Positions 1 to 7,525 of a DNA stretch of 32,308 bases are shown here, piece by piece; within the stretch, counting starts at the first letter, position 1; every line of letters starts with the position of its first letter. A model generated the notes under the pieces. It ran no database searches. It saw nothing but the letters and a program-made list of their open reading frames with translations, and was not told where the DNA came from. This DNA is from an uncultured Lachnospiraceae bacterium. Its GTDB lineage: Bacteria > Bacillota > Clostridia > Lachnospirales > Lachnospiraceae. Location: positions 1-32,308 of the forward strand of contig CABUZU010000008.1 in the NCBI GenBank assembly GCA_902496125.1. The letters are read 5' to 3'. The translations under genes were made by a program, and so were the position numbers.

Positions 1-203
1 AATACCATAGCTCCGGTTAAATCGTGAATCGTCTGTGCTTTAATAAAAGCATTTTCTAAAAAAGAAGTTCCCGTTTCTTCGATTTCAACTTCAATACCAG
101 CTTCCTTTGTCGTTAAGATTTCATATCCTAAATCGGACAAAATCTGCCTTACTTCTTTTATCTTTCCTTGATTGGTCGTTGCAAATATCAATTTTTCTTT
201 CAT
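1..203 (-). CDS. rdgB: XTP/dITP diphosphatase (RdgB/HAM1), N-terminal part
   Basis: Partial gene running off the left edge. Reading the minus strand from the ATG at 203 gives MKEKLIFATTNQGKIKEVRQ, followed further on by TSFLENAFIKA. These match the two N-terminal signatures of the RdgB/HAM1 family: the (F/V)ATxNxGKxxE substrate loop and the SFxENAxxKA helix. The enzyme hydrolyses non-canonical purine triphosphates (XTP, dITP) to the monophosphate, cleaning the cytosolic nucleotide pool. It starts 6 nt after the rlmL-like stop with only a weak ribosome site, so it is probably translated from the same long transcript. About 67 of roughly 200 residues are visible, so the C-terminal half cannot be checked. 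Confidence 0.9.
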   Translation of the reverse strand, partial: MKEKLIFATTNQGKIKEVRQILSDLGYEILTTKEAGIEVEIEETGTSFLENAFIKAQTIHDLTGAMV

Positions 204-209
204 CTACAT

Positions 210-1358
210 TTACTTCTTTCTTCTTGGTGGCTTTGGCCCCATATATTGATAGAAATAGGTCTTCATCATTCCATTATAAATCTTTCGATTCTTATCTGCC
301 TTCTTACCCATACAAGATTCAATTCCGTCATAAGAAGTAATGATATAGGCAGACCAATCATCGAGTGCATGAAACTGCCTTGCAAACTCGCCATAAATCG
401 TTGGAAGATTTTCTTTTTCTTCGATTCGTTCTCCATAAGGAGGATTGGTAATAATAAATCCATATTTCTTATGGTGGCTTAATTCACTAACTGGACGTTT
501 CTGAAAATGAATGAGGTCTCCTACACCAGCAAGCTCGGCATTTTGCTTAGCTGCCTTTATAATATCGCCATCAATATCAAAACCTTGGATATCCGTTTGA
601 ACATTTAAGTCTACTAAATCGTTTGCTTCCTCTTTGGCATCGTCCCATAAAACAGGGTCAATTAAATTCTCCCAACTCTGTGCAAGGAAAGAACGGTTCA
701 TTCCTGGTGCAATATTGGCTGCCATTAAAGCAGCTTCAATTGCAATGGTTCCACATCCACAAAATGGGTCTACTAAAATTCGATCTTTACGCCAAGGAGT
801 AAGCTTAATTAATGCTGCAGCAAGTGTTTCTGTAACAGGAGCCTTACTAGTAAGCAGACGATAACCTCTCTTATGCAAAGAATCACCAGAAGTATCAATG
901 GTAACTGTTACCATATCTTTTAAAATAAAGATACGAATGGGATAAGCACTTCCTGTTTCTTCAAACCAATTAACATGATATACGTCTTTTAATCGTTCAA
1001 CCATTGCTTTTTTTACAATAGATTGAATGTCTGATGGACTAAATAGCTTACTTTTAATAGAAGTTGCCTTCGTAACCCAAAACTTTCCATCAACGGGAAT
1101 ATAGTTTTCCCAAGCAAGTGCTTTGATTCCTTGAAATAATTCTTCAAAGGTCTCTGCCTTAAACTCTCCTACATTTAATAAAATTCTCTCCGTTGTACGT
1201 AAAAACACGTTGGATCTGCAAATCGCTTCTGCATCACCTAAGAAGGTTACCCTTCCATCTTCTACTTTTTTAATATCGTATCCTAAATCATAAATTTCTC
1301 TTTTTAGAACAGACTCGGTGCCAAAATGGCAAGGTGCACTCAGTTCTAATAATTCCAT
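210..1358 (-). CDS. THUMP-domain class I SAM-dependent 23S rRNA methyltransferase (RlmL/YpsC-like)
   Basis: 382 residues. The order is typical of the RlmL N-terminal half and of Bacillus YpsC: a ferredoxin-like/THUMP RNA-binding region (about residues 1-155) and a Rossmann methyltransferase domain (about 160-382). The SAM site is DPFCGCGTIAIEAA near residue 198, and the catalytic (N/D)PP(Y/F) motif is NPPYGERIEE near residue 306, the form used by N2-guanine methyltransferases. Stand-alone proteins of this length are predicted to make m2G in 23S rRNA (G2445 in E. coli numbering). The ATG at 1358 follows AGGAGG with 5 nt spacing. It lies 16 nt after the YoaK-like gene in the thrS operon. Family assignment is firm; the exact target base is inferred. 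Confidence 0.88.
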   Translation of the reverse strand: MELLELSAPCHFGTESVLKREIYDLGYDIKKVEDGRVTFLGDAEAICRSNVFLRTTERILLNVGEFKAETFEELFQGIKALAWENYIPVDGKFWVTKATSIKSKLFSPSDIQSIVKKAMVERLKDVYHVNWFEETGSAYPIRIFILKDMVTVTIDTSGDSLHKRGYRLLTSKAPVTETLAAALIKLTPWRKDRILVDPFCGCGTIAIEAALMAANIAPGMNRSFLAQSWENLIDPVLWDDAKEEANDLVDLNVQTDIQGFDIDGDIIKAAKQNAELAGVGDLIHFQKRPVSELSHHKKYGFIITNPPYGERIEEKENLPTIYGEFARQFHALDDWSAYIITSYDGIESCMGKKADKNRKIYNGMMKTYFYQYMGPKPPRRKK

Positions 1359-1374
1359 ATATTCCTCCTAATAC

Positions 1375-2112
1375 CTAATGTCCTGATGGTTTACGGTCTA
1401 ATAAACCTTTTTCTGTTGTCAAATCTGCATGAAGTAGATTGATAAAGATGACAAATAAAATAACAGCTGCTCCCCAAATTGCCTTTCCTAAGAAAATTTG
1501 GCAAAGATAACTAGAAATCGCACCACCGATTACAAACATACATAACATTTTCAAATGGAAAAGACTTCGCTGTAGATTTTCTTTTCTCTCTTTATGTCTT
1601 ATCCATTTTACTAAGAATACGCCTGTTTGACGTACATGGTTAGTACAAAATGTAGTCGCCATCGGAATTCGTTGTGCTTGTCTAAATGTATTATACTGCA
1701 TCGAACAAATAAAGTTTATCGCGATTTGTGAAATCTGATATGGTGCACTCTCTGGTATAAAACCTAATATAATCACCACAAGCATCTCAAATGCTATTAA
1801 TATTGTGTCCCAACGCAAAAAATGAAATTCTTTTACCTTTAGAGGTAGTGCCTCCGAAATAATTGTTCCTAATAAATATGCACTCATGGGAATGAGATAG
1901 TATAAAGCATGTCTAAATTGTCCCTTTCCAATTGCCATGGAAAACAACACAAAATTTCCAGTTTGTGCATTGCAAAAGATTTCACCTCGAAGGGTATAGG
2001 TGAATGCACCTAAATACCCTCCAACCATCATCAGTGCGGCAAAAACCCATTTTTTTTCACACTCTAAAAATTCTTTAATCTCTTCTATCTCTTTTTCTAT
2101 TATACTGTCCAT
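1375..2112 (-). CDS. YoaK/DUF1275 family membrane protein
   Basis: 245 residues with about six hydrophobic segments. The N-terminal part carries the DUF1275 signature: a GGYLGAFTYTLRG membrane segment followed by NAQTGNFVLFSM (the family's xTGNxV motif). The C-terminal tail is polar. DUF1275 proteins are small integral membrane proteins sometimes annotated as transporters, with no established substrate. The start overlaps the end of the preceding lipoprotein gene by 13 nt, which suggests translational coupling. It sits in the thrS operon between a lipoprotein and an rRNA methyltransferase, and that context does not reveal its role. Confidence 0.8.
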   Translation of the reverse strand: MDSIIEKEIEEIKEFLECEKKWVFAALMMVGGYLGAFTYTLRGEIFCNAQTGNFVLFSMAIGKGQFRHALYYLIPMSAYLLGTIISEALPLKVKEFHFLRWDTILIAFEMLVVIILGFIPESAPYQISQIAINFICSMQYNTFRQAQRIPMATTFCTNHVRQTGVFLVKWIRHKERKENLQRSLFHLKMLCMFVIGGAISSYLCQIFLGKAIWGAAVILFVIFINLLHADLTTEKGLLDRKPSGH

Positions 2113-2738
2113 CTTTCTGTAATTTTAACTACCTTTCCATTTGAAATTTTAAGGTCTGCATAGCCAAAGAATACCTCTCCATCTTCATTTGGTGTTAATC
2201 GTTGTTTTAATTGTTCTAAAGTAGCAGTATACGTATCCCCCATCTCTTCATCTACAAATAAAATTTTTACATTATCTGCTAACTCAATTGTTTTCTTTGT
2301 TTCATCTGGTTGATAAATATAATATCCATTTGGAAAATCAAGTTCTACACCTAATTTTTCTAACTCAGCAATTCTTGCATTGTCATCTTCATCAACCCAT
2401 TCGGTATCAATATAAGATAACGTGTTGCCCTCTAATCCCGTTAACTCACCTAAAATGGTACCTTTTTTTGTACTTTTGGTTTCTGTTTCTTTAGCAGTCG
2501 TTTCAGTCTCTTTAACAGTTGTTTCTGTTTCTTTGACAGTTGTTTCAACCTGTGTCGTTGTCTCTGGTGCTTGTGTCGTTGTCTCTGGTGCTTGCGTAGT
2601 TGTCTCAGCTTGCGTAGTCGTTTCAGCTTGCATCGTTGTTTCAACCTGCATCGTAGTCTCTGGTGTAGATTTACCATTACTAGAACATGCCGTCATACTT
2701 AAAGCCAATAACCCAATTGCTAAACTTAATTTTCTCAT
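2100..2738 (-). CDS. Lipoprotein with Thr/Glu/Gln-rich tandem repeats
   Basis: 212 residues. A short signal peptide ends in a lipobox, SMTAC, so Cys18 is the predicted lipidated residue. Residues about 25-90 are a low-complexity stalk built from ETTTQ, APETTTQ and KETETTV units, typical of a wall-spanning linker. The C-terminal half (about 90-212) is a compact acidic domain with no motif I recognise; it begins after a Lys-rich patch with GTILGELTGLEGNTLSYID. The gene lies 16 nt after thrS, so it is co-transcribed with a translation gene, a common but unexplained arrangement. The stalk codes for imperfect 12-18-bp DNA repeats (about 2490-2660) prone to length change. Confidence 0.7.
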   Translation of the reverse strand: MRKLSLAIGLLALSMTACSSNGKSTPETTMQVETTMQAETTTQAETTTQAPETTTQAPETTTQVETTVKETETTVKETETTAKETETKSTKKGTILGELTGLEGNTLSYIDTEWVDEDDNARIAELEKLGVELDFPNGYYIYQPDETKKTIELADNVKILFVDEEMGDTYTATLEQLKQRLTPNEDGEVFFGYADLKISNGKVVKITERWTV

Positions 2739-2754
2739 AAAAGTCCTCCTAAAC

Positions 2755-4506
2755 CTAACGGTTTTTGATTTCTTCCTTTAATGCAGTTACAAATTCATCA
2801 AATGTCTGGCTTCCTAAATCACCCTTATCTGCTTTACGAACGGAAATAAGACCGCTTTGTGCTTCTTTTTCTCCAAGAATAAGCATATAAGGAATCTTTT
2901 GAAGCTGTGCTTCACGAATCTTATAACCAATCTTTTCATCTCGTTTGTCAATTTCAGCACGAATTCCAGCTTCTTTTAATTTTTCATAAACTCCTGTTGC
3001 ATAGTCTCTTGATTTATCAGATACTGGTAAAACTTTTACCTGTACTGGTGCTAACCATGTTGGGAATTTACCTGCATAATGCTCAATTAAAATACCGATG
3101 AAACGTTCAATAGAACCAAATACAACACGGTGAATCATGATTGGACGATGTTTTGCTCCATCTTCGCCTACATATTCTGCTTCAAAACGAAGTGGTAACT
3201 GGAAGTCTAACTGAATGGTTCCACACTGCCAAGTTCTTCCTAAAGAATCTTCTAGATGGAAGTCAATCTTAGGTCCATAGAATGCACCATCTCCTTCGTT
3301 TACTACATAGTCAATTCCAAGACCATCTAATGCACTCTTTAATCCATTTGTAGCCATTTCCCAATCTTCATCGCTACCCATACTATCTTCTGGTCTTGTC
3401 GATAATTCTACATGATATTTAAATCCAAATAGACTGTATACTTCATCAATAATACGAATAACACCTTTGATTTCATCTGGAATCTGTTCCTGTGTCATAA
3501 AGATATGTGCATCGTCTTGTGTAAAGCAACGTACACGCATTAAACCATGTAACTGTCCGGATCTTTCATGACGATGAACCAGTCCTAATTCTCCTATACG
3601 CATTGGTAAATCTCTATAAGAACGAGGTTCTGATTTATAAACTAACATTCCACCTGGGCAGTTCATTGGTTTTACAGCAAATTCTGTATCATCAATTTCT
3701 GTTGTATACATGTTTTCTTTATAATGATCCCAATGTCCTGAAGTTTCCCAAAGCTGTCTATTTAACATAATAGGAGTTGAAATTTCTACATAACCTTCTC
3801 TTGTATGGATTTCTCTCCAATAATCAATTAATGCATTCTTTAAAATCATACCGTTTGGTAAGAAGAATGGGAATCCTGGGCCTTCTTCCATTAATGCAAA
3901 TAATTTCATTTCTTTGCCTAATTTACGATGGTCACGTTTTTTTGCTTCTTCTAACATATTTAAATAAGCTTCTAACTCTTCTTTCTTTAAGAAAGCAGTA
4001 CCATAGATACGAGTTAACATCTTATTCTTTTCGCTACCTCTCCAATAAGCACCTGCAATAGAGGTTAATTTAAATGCTTTTACACCTTTTGTATATAAGA
4101 TATGAGGTCCAGCACATAAATCAACAAATTCTCCCTGCTGATAGAAGCTAATTACTGCATCTTCTGGTAAATCTTCAATTAATTCTACCTTGAAATCTTC
4201 ACCTTTTTCTTTCATAAACTCAATCGCTTCGTTTCTTGGCTTGGTAAAGGTTGTAATCTTATAATTTTCTTTGATGATTTTCTTCATTTCCGCTTCTAAT
4301 GCATCTAAATCACTTTGCGAAAATCCACCTTCCCTATCAAAGTCATAGTAGAATCCATTGTCAATTGCAGGTCCAATTGCAAGTTTTGTCTCAGGATATA
4401 ATCTCTTTACTGCCTGAGCTAATACATGCGAACAAGTATGACGTACTACTCTTACCTCGTCTTCTTCTATTACTTGAACGCTTCCATCACTTAATAAAAT
4501 CTTCAT
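2755..4506 (-). CDS. thrS: Threonine-tRNA ligase lacking the TGS domain
   Basis: 583 residues; charges tRNA-Thr in the cytosol. The editing (SAD) domain is intact: His23 and His27 in HTCSH, Cys131 and His135 in CAGPH. Class II motifs are present, and the catalytic zinc ligands are Cys283 (MNCPGG), His334 (DDAHIF) and His459 (MIHR), spaced as in E. coli ThrS (Cys334, His385, His511). The anticodon-binding domain fills about 485-583. Compared with E. coli (642 aa) roughly 50-60 N-terminal residues, the TGS domain, are missing; only a short strand precedes the SAD domain. The ATG at 4506 follows a good AGGAGG, so the short form is not a mis-called start. A T-box leader lies upstream. Confidence 0.95.
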   Translation of the reverse strand: MKILLSDGSVQVIEEDEVRVVRHTCSHVLAQAVKRLYPETKLAIGPAIDNGFYYDFDREGGFSQSDLDALEAEMKKIIKENYKITTFTKPRNEAIEFMKEKGEDFKVELIEDLPEDAVISFYQQGEFVDLCAGPHILYTKGVKAFKLTSIAGAYWRGSEKNKMLTRIYGTAFLKKEELEAYLNMLEEAKKRDHRKLGKEMKLFALMEEGPGFPFFLPNGMILKNALIDYWREIHTREGYVEISTPIMLNRQLWETSGHWDHYKENMYTTEIDDTEFAVKPMNCPGGMLVYKSEPRSYRDLPMRIGELGLVHRHERSGQLHGLMRVRCFTQDDAHIFMTQEQIPDEIKGVIRIIDEVYSLFGFKYHVELSTRPEDSMGSDEDWEMATNGLKSALDGLGIDYVVNEGDGAFYGPKIDFHLEDSLGRTWQCGTIQLDFQLPLRFEAEYVGEDGAKHRPIMIHRVVFGSIERFIGILIEHYAGKFPTWLAPVQVKVLPVSDKSRDYATGVYEKLKEAGIRAEIDKRDEKIGYKIREAQLQKIPYMLILGEKEAQSGLISVRKADKGDLGSQTFDEFVTALKEEIKNR

Positions 4507-4534
4507 AAATTATTACCTCCTTCAAATTAAAATA

Positions 4535-4736
4535 CACCCCTATCCAATTCGGATAAGGGTGCAGTACACGGTTCCACCTTATATTTTACTCAATTATCTT
4601 TAACGCAGACCTACGGTGATACATTTCCTATCACAGCTCCAAAGTGGTGTTCGCCTTATTCTTGTCCGAAAGTTCTCAGCTACTCTTTCTCTCTGTAGGA
4701 CTCCTAAAAGGTTACTGTCTTTTTCATCGCCATTAC
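4535..4736 (-). promoter_or_regulatory. T-box riboswitch leader of thrS
   Basis: Read on the minus strand, the leader ends with the conserved T-box AAGGTGGAACCGTG (4567-4580). An intrinsic terminator follows: arms 4551-4561 and 4535-4545, 11 bp with one G-U pair, loop 4546-4550, then a T-rich stretch. Upstream, GAACACCAC (4644-4652) fits a specifier loop with ACC, a Thr codon, at 4646-4648, followed by A. Uncharged tRNA-Thr would pair with ACC and with the UGGA bulge of the T-box, stabilise the antiterminator and allow thrS transcription. The whole thrS-rdgB operon would therefore respond to threonine charging. Confidence 0.92.
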
Positions 4737-4741
4737 CGGCT

Positions 4742-4770
4742 ATTGTATCCGTATTTTGCAAAAATGTAAA
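4742..4770 (-). promoter_or_regulatory. Promoter of the thrS operon
   Basis: TTTACA at 4765-4770 and TACAAT at 4742-4747, spaced exactly 17 bp, placed just upstream of the T-box leader. Its -35 box lies 10 bp from the -35 box of the divergent gtrA-like promoter. Confidence 0.8.
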
Positions 4771-4780
4771 GGGGTAAATC

Positions 4781-4809
4781 TTGAAAAATACAAAAAATTA
4801 AGATACACT
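4781..4809 (+). promoter_or_regulatory. Promoter of the gtrA-like gene
   Basis: TTGAAA (4781-4786), 17-bp spacer, TACACT (4804-4809). The ribosome site AGGAGG at 4818-4823 follows almost at once, so the 5' leader would be only about 14 nt. Confidence 0.7.
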
Positions 4810-4829
4810 GTCTTTTTAGGAGGTTTTTT

Positions 4830-5213
4830 ATGGACAAATTATTTCGATTTATCATCGTCGGTATCATTAACACAGTCGTTGGAACCACTATTATGTTCGG
4901 TCTTTATAATATTTTTGGCTGTAGCTATTGGTTGTCTTCTGCAATGAACTATATACTAACAAGTATTTTAAGCTTTTTCTTAAACAAATATTTTACGTTT
5001 CAAAATACTGAGCGTTCCATCAAACAAGTACTTCGTTTTGCACTAAATATCGCGGTTTGCTATCTACTAGCCTATGGAATTGCAAAGCCGCTTGTACTAA
5101 TTGCACTTTCTAATACCAATGAACGCTTCCAAAATAATGTTGCGATGCTTGTTGGTATGTGTTTATTTACTGGATTTAATTTCTTAGGCCAACGCTTCTT
5201 TGCCTTTAAGTAA
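4830..5213 (+). CDS. GtrA-like membrane protein
   Basis: 127 residues with four predicted membrane helices. The start, FRFIIVGIINTVVGTTIMFGLY, and the central NYILTSILSFFLNKYFTF match the GtrA family (the conserved NxxxSFxxNxxFTF stretch). GtrA-like proteins are thought to move undecaprenyl-phosphate-linked sugars across the membrane for cell-envelope glycosylation. No glycosyltransferase is adjacent, so the partner is not visible here. The ATG is 6 nt after AGGAGG. The 3' end overlaps the convergent larC gene by 30 bp. Confidence 0.85.
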   Translation: MDKLFRFIIVGIINTVVGTTIMFGLYNIFGCSYWLSSAMNYILTSILSFFLNKYFTFQNTERSIKQVLRFALNIAVCYLLAYGIAKPLVLIALSNTNERFQNNVAMLVGMCLFTGFNFLGQRFFAFK

Positions 5214-6440
5214 AATATAGTGGTAAGCATCTTTAAAAGACATCTTTTGTGCGTTACAAAGTTCAATCACACTTGCATATTCTGGATAGACCTGTAACTT
5301 TCCTTCTAATGTACAAACCTTTACCTGTACATTGCCAAGGGGCGTGTCTATCCTTTTTTCTTCTCTTACTAAGATTCGTCTTTGCATTTTTTGTTTACGA
5401 ATACCAATCGTAGTAGTTTCTCTAAAAATAATATCTTCTAATTCTTTTACCTGTTCTTCTTTACAAATGACATTTAACTGATAAGCAGGACGGTTTTTCT
5501 TCATATAAACTGGAGAATAATTGACATCTCTTGCTCCTGCCTTCATTAATAAATCCATCACATGACCTAGCATTTCACCACTGCAATCATCAATATTCGT
5601 TTCTAATTTATAAATATAATCCTTTTCCTTATTCTCATCTTCTACCTCTAAAATCATTGCACGAAGTAGACTTGGCTGTTCATATTCTCTCTTTCCTGCA
5701 CCGATTCCAACCTGTTCAATATAATAATCCTCTGGTAAATGCTCACTTGTTCGAATTGCTGCTACAATCGCTGCTCCTGTAGGAGTTACAAGCTCTGCCT
5801 GTCTATCGGTAATATGCATTTTAATCTTATTTGCTGAAACAATATTTAATACTGCTGGCACTGGAACCGGCAATACGCCATGCTGGCAACGAATACTTCC
5901 AGTTCCTTCATATAAAACGGGAACAATCACCTGATCAATTCCTAAATTATCAAGACATACTGCCACGGAAATTACATCAACAATTGAATCAACTGCTCCT
6001 ACTTCATGGAAATGAACATGTTCAACCGTAGTCGCATGAGCCTTTGCCTCTGCTACTGCTAACACTTCAAAAATTCGAAGAGCAATCTTTTTTGCTCCAT
6101 CGGTAAGAGCCGCTTGTTCAATAATCTGTGTAACTTCTTTCATTCCCCTATGCTCATGATGGTGGTGGTGTTCATGGCTGTGCTCATGATGCTCGTGACC
6201 AAATAGATATTCCATATCGTGGTCATGGTTTTCATGTGCTTTATCTAAAACTACATCAAAATCACAGGCATCAATTCCTGCTTTTTGTACACGACTAATC
6301 TTTATTTCAAATCCATCTACTGCTAAGCTATCCAATGCTTGTCTTAAAACCGTCTCATCTGCTCCTAAATCTAGTAACGCAGCAACGGTCATATCACCAC
6401 TAATTCCACTTTTACATTCTAAATATAATTGCTTACTCAT
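5184..6440 (-). CDS. larC: Nickel insertion protein LarC of nickel-pincer cofactor synthesis
   Basis: About 418 residues from the ATG at 6438-6440 (SKQLYLECKSGISGDM). This matches the family N-terminus better than the in-frame upstream start at 6497, which would extend 65 nt into larB. LarC uses CTP to install nickel in the pyridinium-bis-thiocarboxylate mononucleotide cofactor used by lactate racemase (LarA) and relatives. The YLECxxGISGDM start is diagnostic. Residues about 70-98 are extremely His-rich (HEHHEHSHEHHHHHEH), a probable nickel-binding stretch. The frame is continuous, unlike the programmed-frameshift larC1/larC2 arrangement of Lactiplantibacillus. It overlaps the larB end by 8 nt, so coupling is likely. 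Confidence 0.93.
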   Translation of the reverse strand: MSKQLYLECKSGISGDMTVAALLDLGADETVLRQALDSLAVDGFEIKISRVQKAGIDACDFDVVLDKAHENHDHDMEYLFGHEHHEHSHEHHHHHEHRGMKEVTQIIEQAALTDGAKKIALRIFEVLAVAEAKAHATTVEHVHFHEVGAVDSIVDVISVAVCLDNLGIDQVIVPVLYEGTGSIRCQHGVLPVPVPAVLNIVSANKIKMHITDRQAELVTPTGAAIVAAIRTSEHLPEDYYIEQVGIGAGKREYEQPSLLRAMILEVEDENKEKDYIYKLETNIDDCSGEMLGHVMDLLMKAGARDVNYSPVYMKKNRPAYQLNVICKEEQVKELEDIIFRETTTIGIRKQKMQRRILVREEKRIDTPLGNVQVKVCTLEGKLQVYPEYASVIELCNAQKMSFKDAYHYILLKGKEALA

Positions 6441-7188
6441 TTTCATGAACCCCCAATCGATTAATTTGTGTTGCAATATATCCTGCACCATATCCATTGT
6501 CTATATTTACGACAGCAATTCCATTTGCACAGGAATTAATCATGGTAAGAAGTGCGGATAATCCATTTAAATTCGCACCATATCCTACAGAGGTTGGGAC
6601 TGCAATAACAGGCTTATCGACAAGCCCTCCTAATACACTTGCTAACGCCCCTTCCATTCCTGCAACGGCAATCACACAATTTGCGCTCTGAATTGTTTCT
6701 ACTTTTGACAATACTCTATGAATACCACTAACCCCTACATCATAAATACGTTCTACATTGGAACCAAAATATTCTGCGGTCTGGGCAGCTTCTTCAGCAA
6801 CTGGAATATCTGCAGTTCCAGCTGTTGCAACGACAATCTTTCCTACTTTTTTCTTTTCTTTCTTACTTTCAATCTTAATGATATGAGAAATTGGATCATA
6901 AATAACCTCTGGAAATTTCTCTTTTACTAATTCATATTGATGAGTACTTGCTCTTGTTCCAAATACTTCGCCATATTCGGTATAAAGTCTTTCAAATATA
7001 TGAAGAAAATGCTCATCTGCTTTTCCACTACAAAAAATCACTTCTGCAAATCCCGAACGAATTTGCCTGTGTGTATCAAGCTTTGCATACCCCATTTCTT
7101 CAAAAGGCTCTTTCTTAAAAAACTGCTCTGCTTCTTCAATTGATATCTCACCATTTTTTACCTTCTCTAATACTTCATGTGTTTCCAT
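6433..7188 (-). CDS. larB: LarB, pyridinium-3,5-bisdicarboxylate mononucleotide synthase
   Basis: 251 residues. LarB carboxylates and hydrolyses nicotinic acid adenine dinucleotide, the first step of nickel-pincer cofactor synthesis. The N-terminal helix (EVLEKVKNGEISIEEAEQ) and the next segment (KLDTHRQIRSGFAEVIFC) are characteristic. The C-terminal half is a PurE-like Rossmann domain with VVATAGTADIPVAEEA, AVAGMEGALASVLGGL and VPTSVGYGA. The start at 7188 has AAAGGA about 11 nt upstream. It forms a two-gene unit with larC; the sulfur-insertion gene larE is at 17495. No larA is in the window, so the enzyme using the cofactor is unknown. Confidence 0.93.
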   Translation of the reverse strand: METHEVLEKVKNGEISIEEAEQFFKKEPFEEMGYAKLDTHRQIRSGFAEVIFCSGKADEHFLHIFERLYTEYGEVFGTRASTHQYELVKEKFPEVIYDPISHIIKIESKKEKKKVGKIVVATAGTADIPVAEEAAQTAEYFGSNVERIYDVGVSGIHRVLSKVETIQSANCVIAVAGMEGALASVLGGLVDKPVIAVPTSVGYGANLNGLSALLTMINSCANGIAVVNIDNGYGAGYIATQINRLGVHENE

Positions 7189-7339
7189 CTATTATCAAAT
7201 CCTTTCTTACTCCTCAAATTCATCAGATTGTTTATGATACCAGATTGTTCCGCACTACGTGCTCCCACAATCCTCAACACATTCATAAACCGCTCATTTT
7301 TCTATGAAAAATGGCTATTTATTCATGTGTTGGGGTCCC

Positions 7340-7385
7340 AAGATTCAAATTTGATGCAAGCAAGCTTGCATCAAATTTGAATCTT
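7340..7385. repeat. Perfect 21-bp inverted repeat with 4-bp loop
   Basis: Arms 7340-7360 and 7365-7385 are exact reverse complements, with CAAG between. Each arm also contains the perfect 10-bp palindrome TCAAATTTGA (7345-7354 and 7371-7380), centred 26 bp apart. It is followed on the plus strand by only four T residues. It could be a hairpin, a repeated palindromic element or a pair of operator sites. Confidence 0.9.
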
Positions 7386-7467
7386 TTGACCTTGGTATTA
7401 TCATATACCTTAAAGCCTACTCGAAGTCAAGAAAAAATAATTCAAAAAAAATTCATAGATTTTTCAT

Positions 7468-7496
7468 TTGCTACAATCCCTTTTCCATGTTATAGT
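7468..7496 (+). promoter_or_regulatory. Promoter of the foldase lipoprotein operon
   Basis: TTGCTA (7468-7473), 17-bp spacer, TATAGT (7491-7496), 30 bp before the ATG. GGAGG follows at 7515-7519. Confidence 0.65.
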
Positions 7497-7525
7497 AATA
7501 AGAACAAAATTTTTGGAGGTATTTT

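Larger units (their letters stand above)
7189..7525. other. Divergent intergenic region, larB / foldase lipoprotein
   Basis: 337 bp without a convincing gene. It holds the larB ribosome site, a small perfect hairpin at 7295-7313 (8-bp arms, 3-nt loop), a large perfect inverted repeat at 7340-7385, and the plus-strand promoter at 7468-7496. I could not find a good larB promoter. Short open frames here have no ribosome site or recognisable sequence. Confidence 0.6.

Noticed and set aside
2422..2781. Plus-strand frame rich in VSVSLTVV and VVVSGACV repeats
   Set aside because: It is the antisense image of the ETTTQ-repeat lipoprotein, has no ribosome site, and the repeat only mirrors the coding strand.
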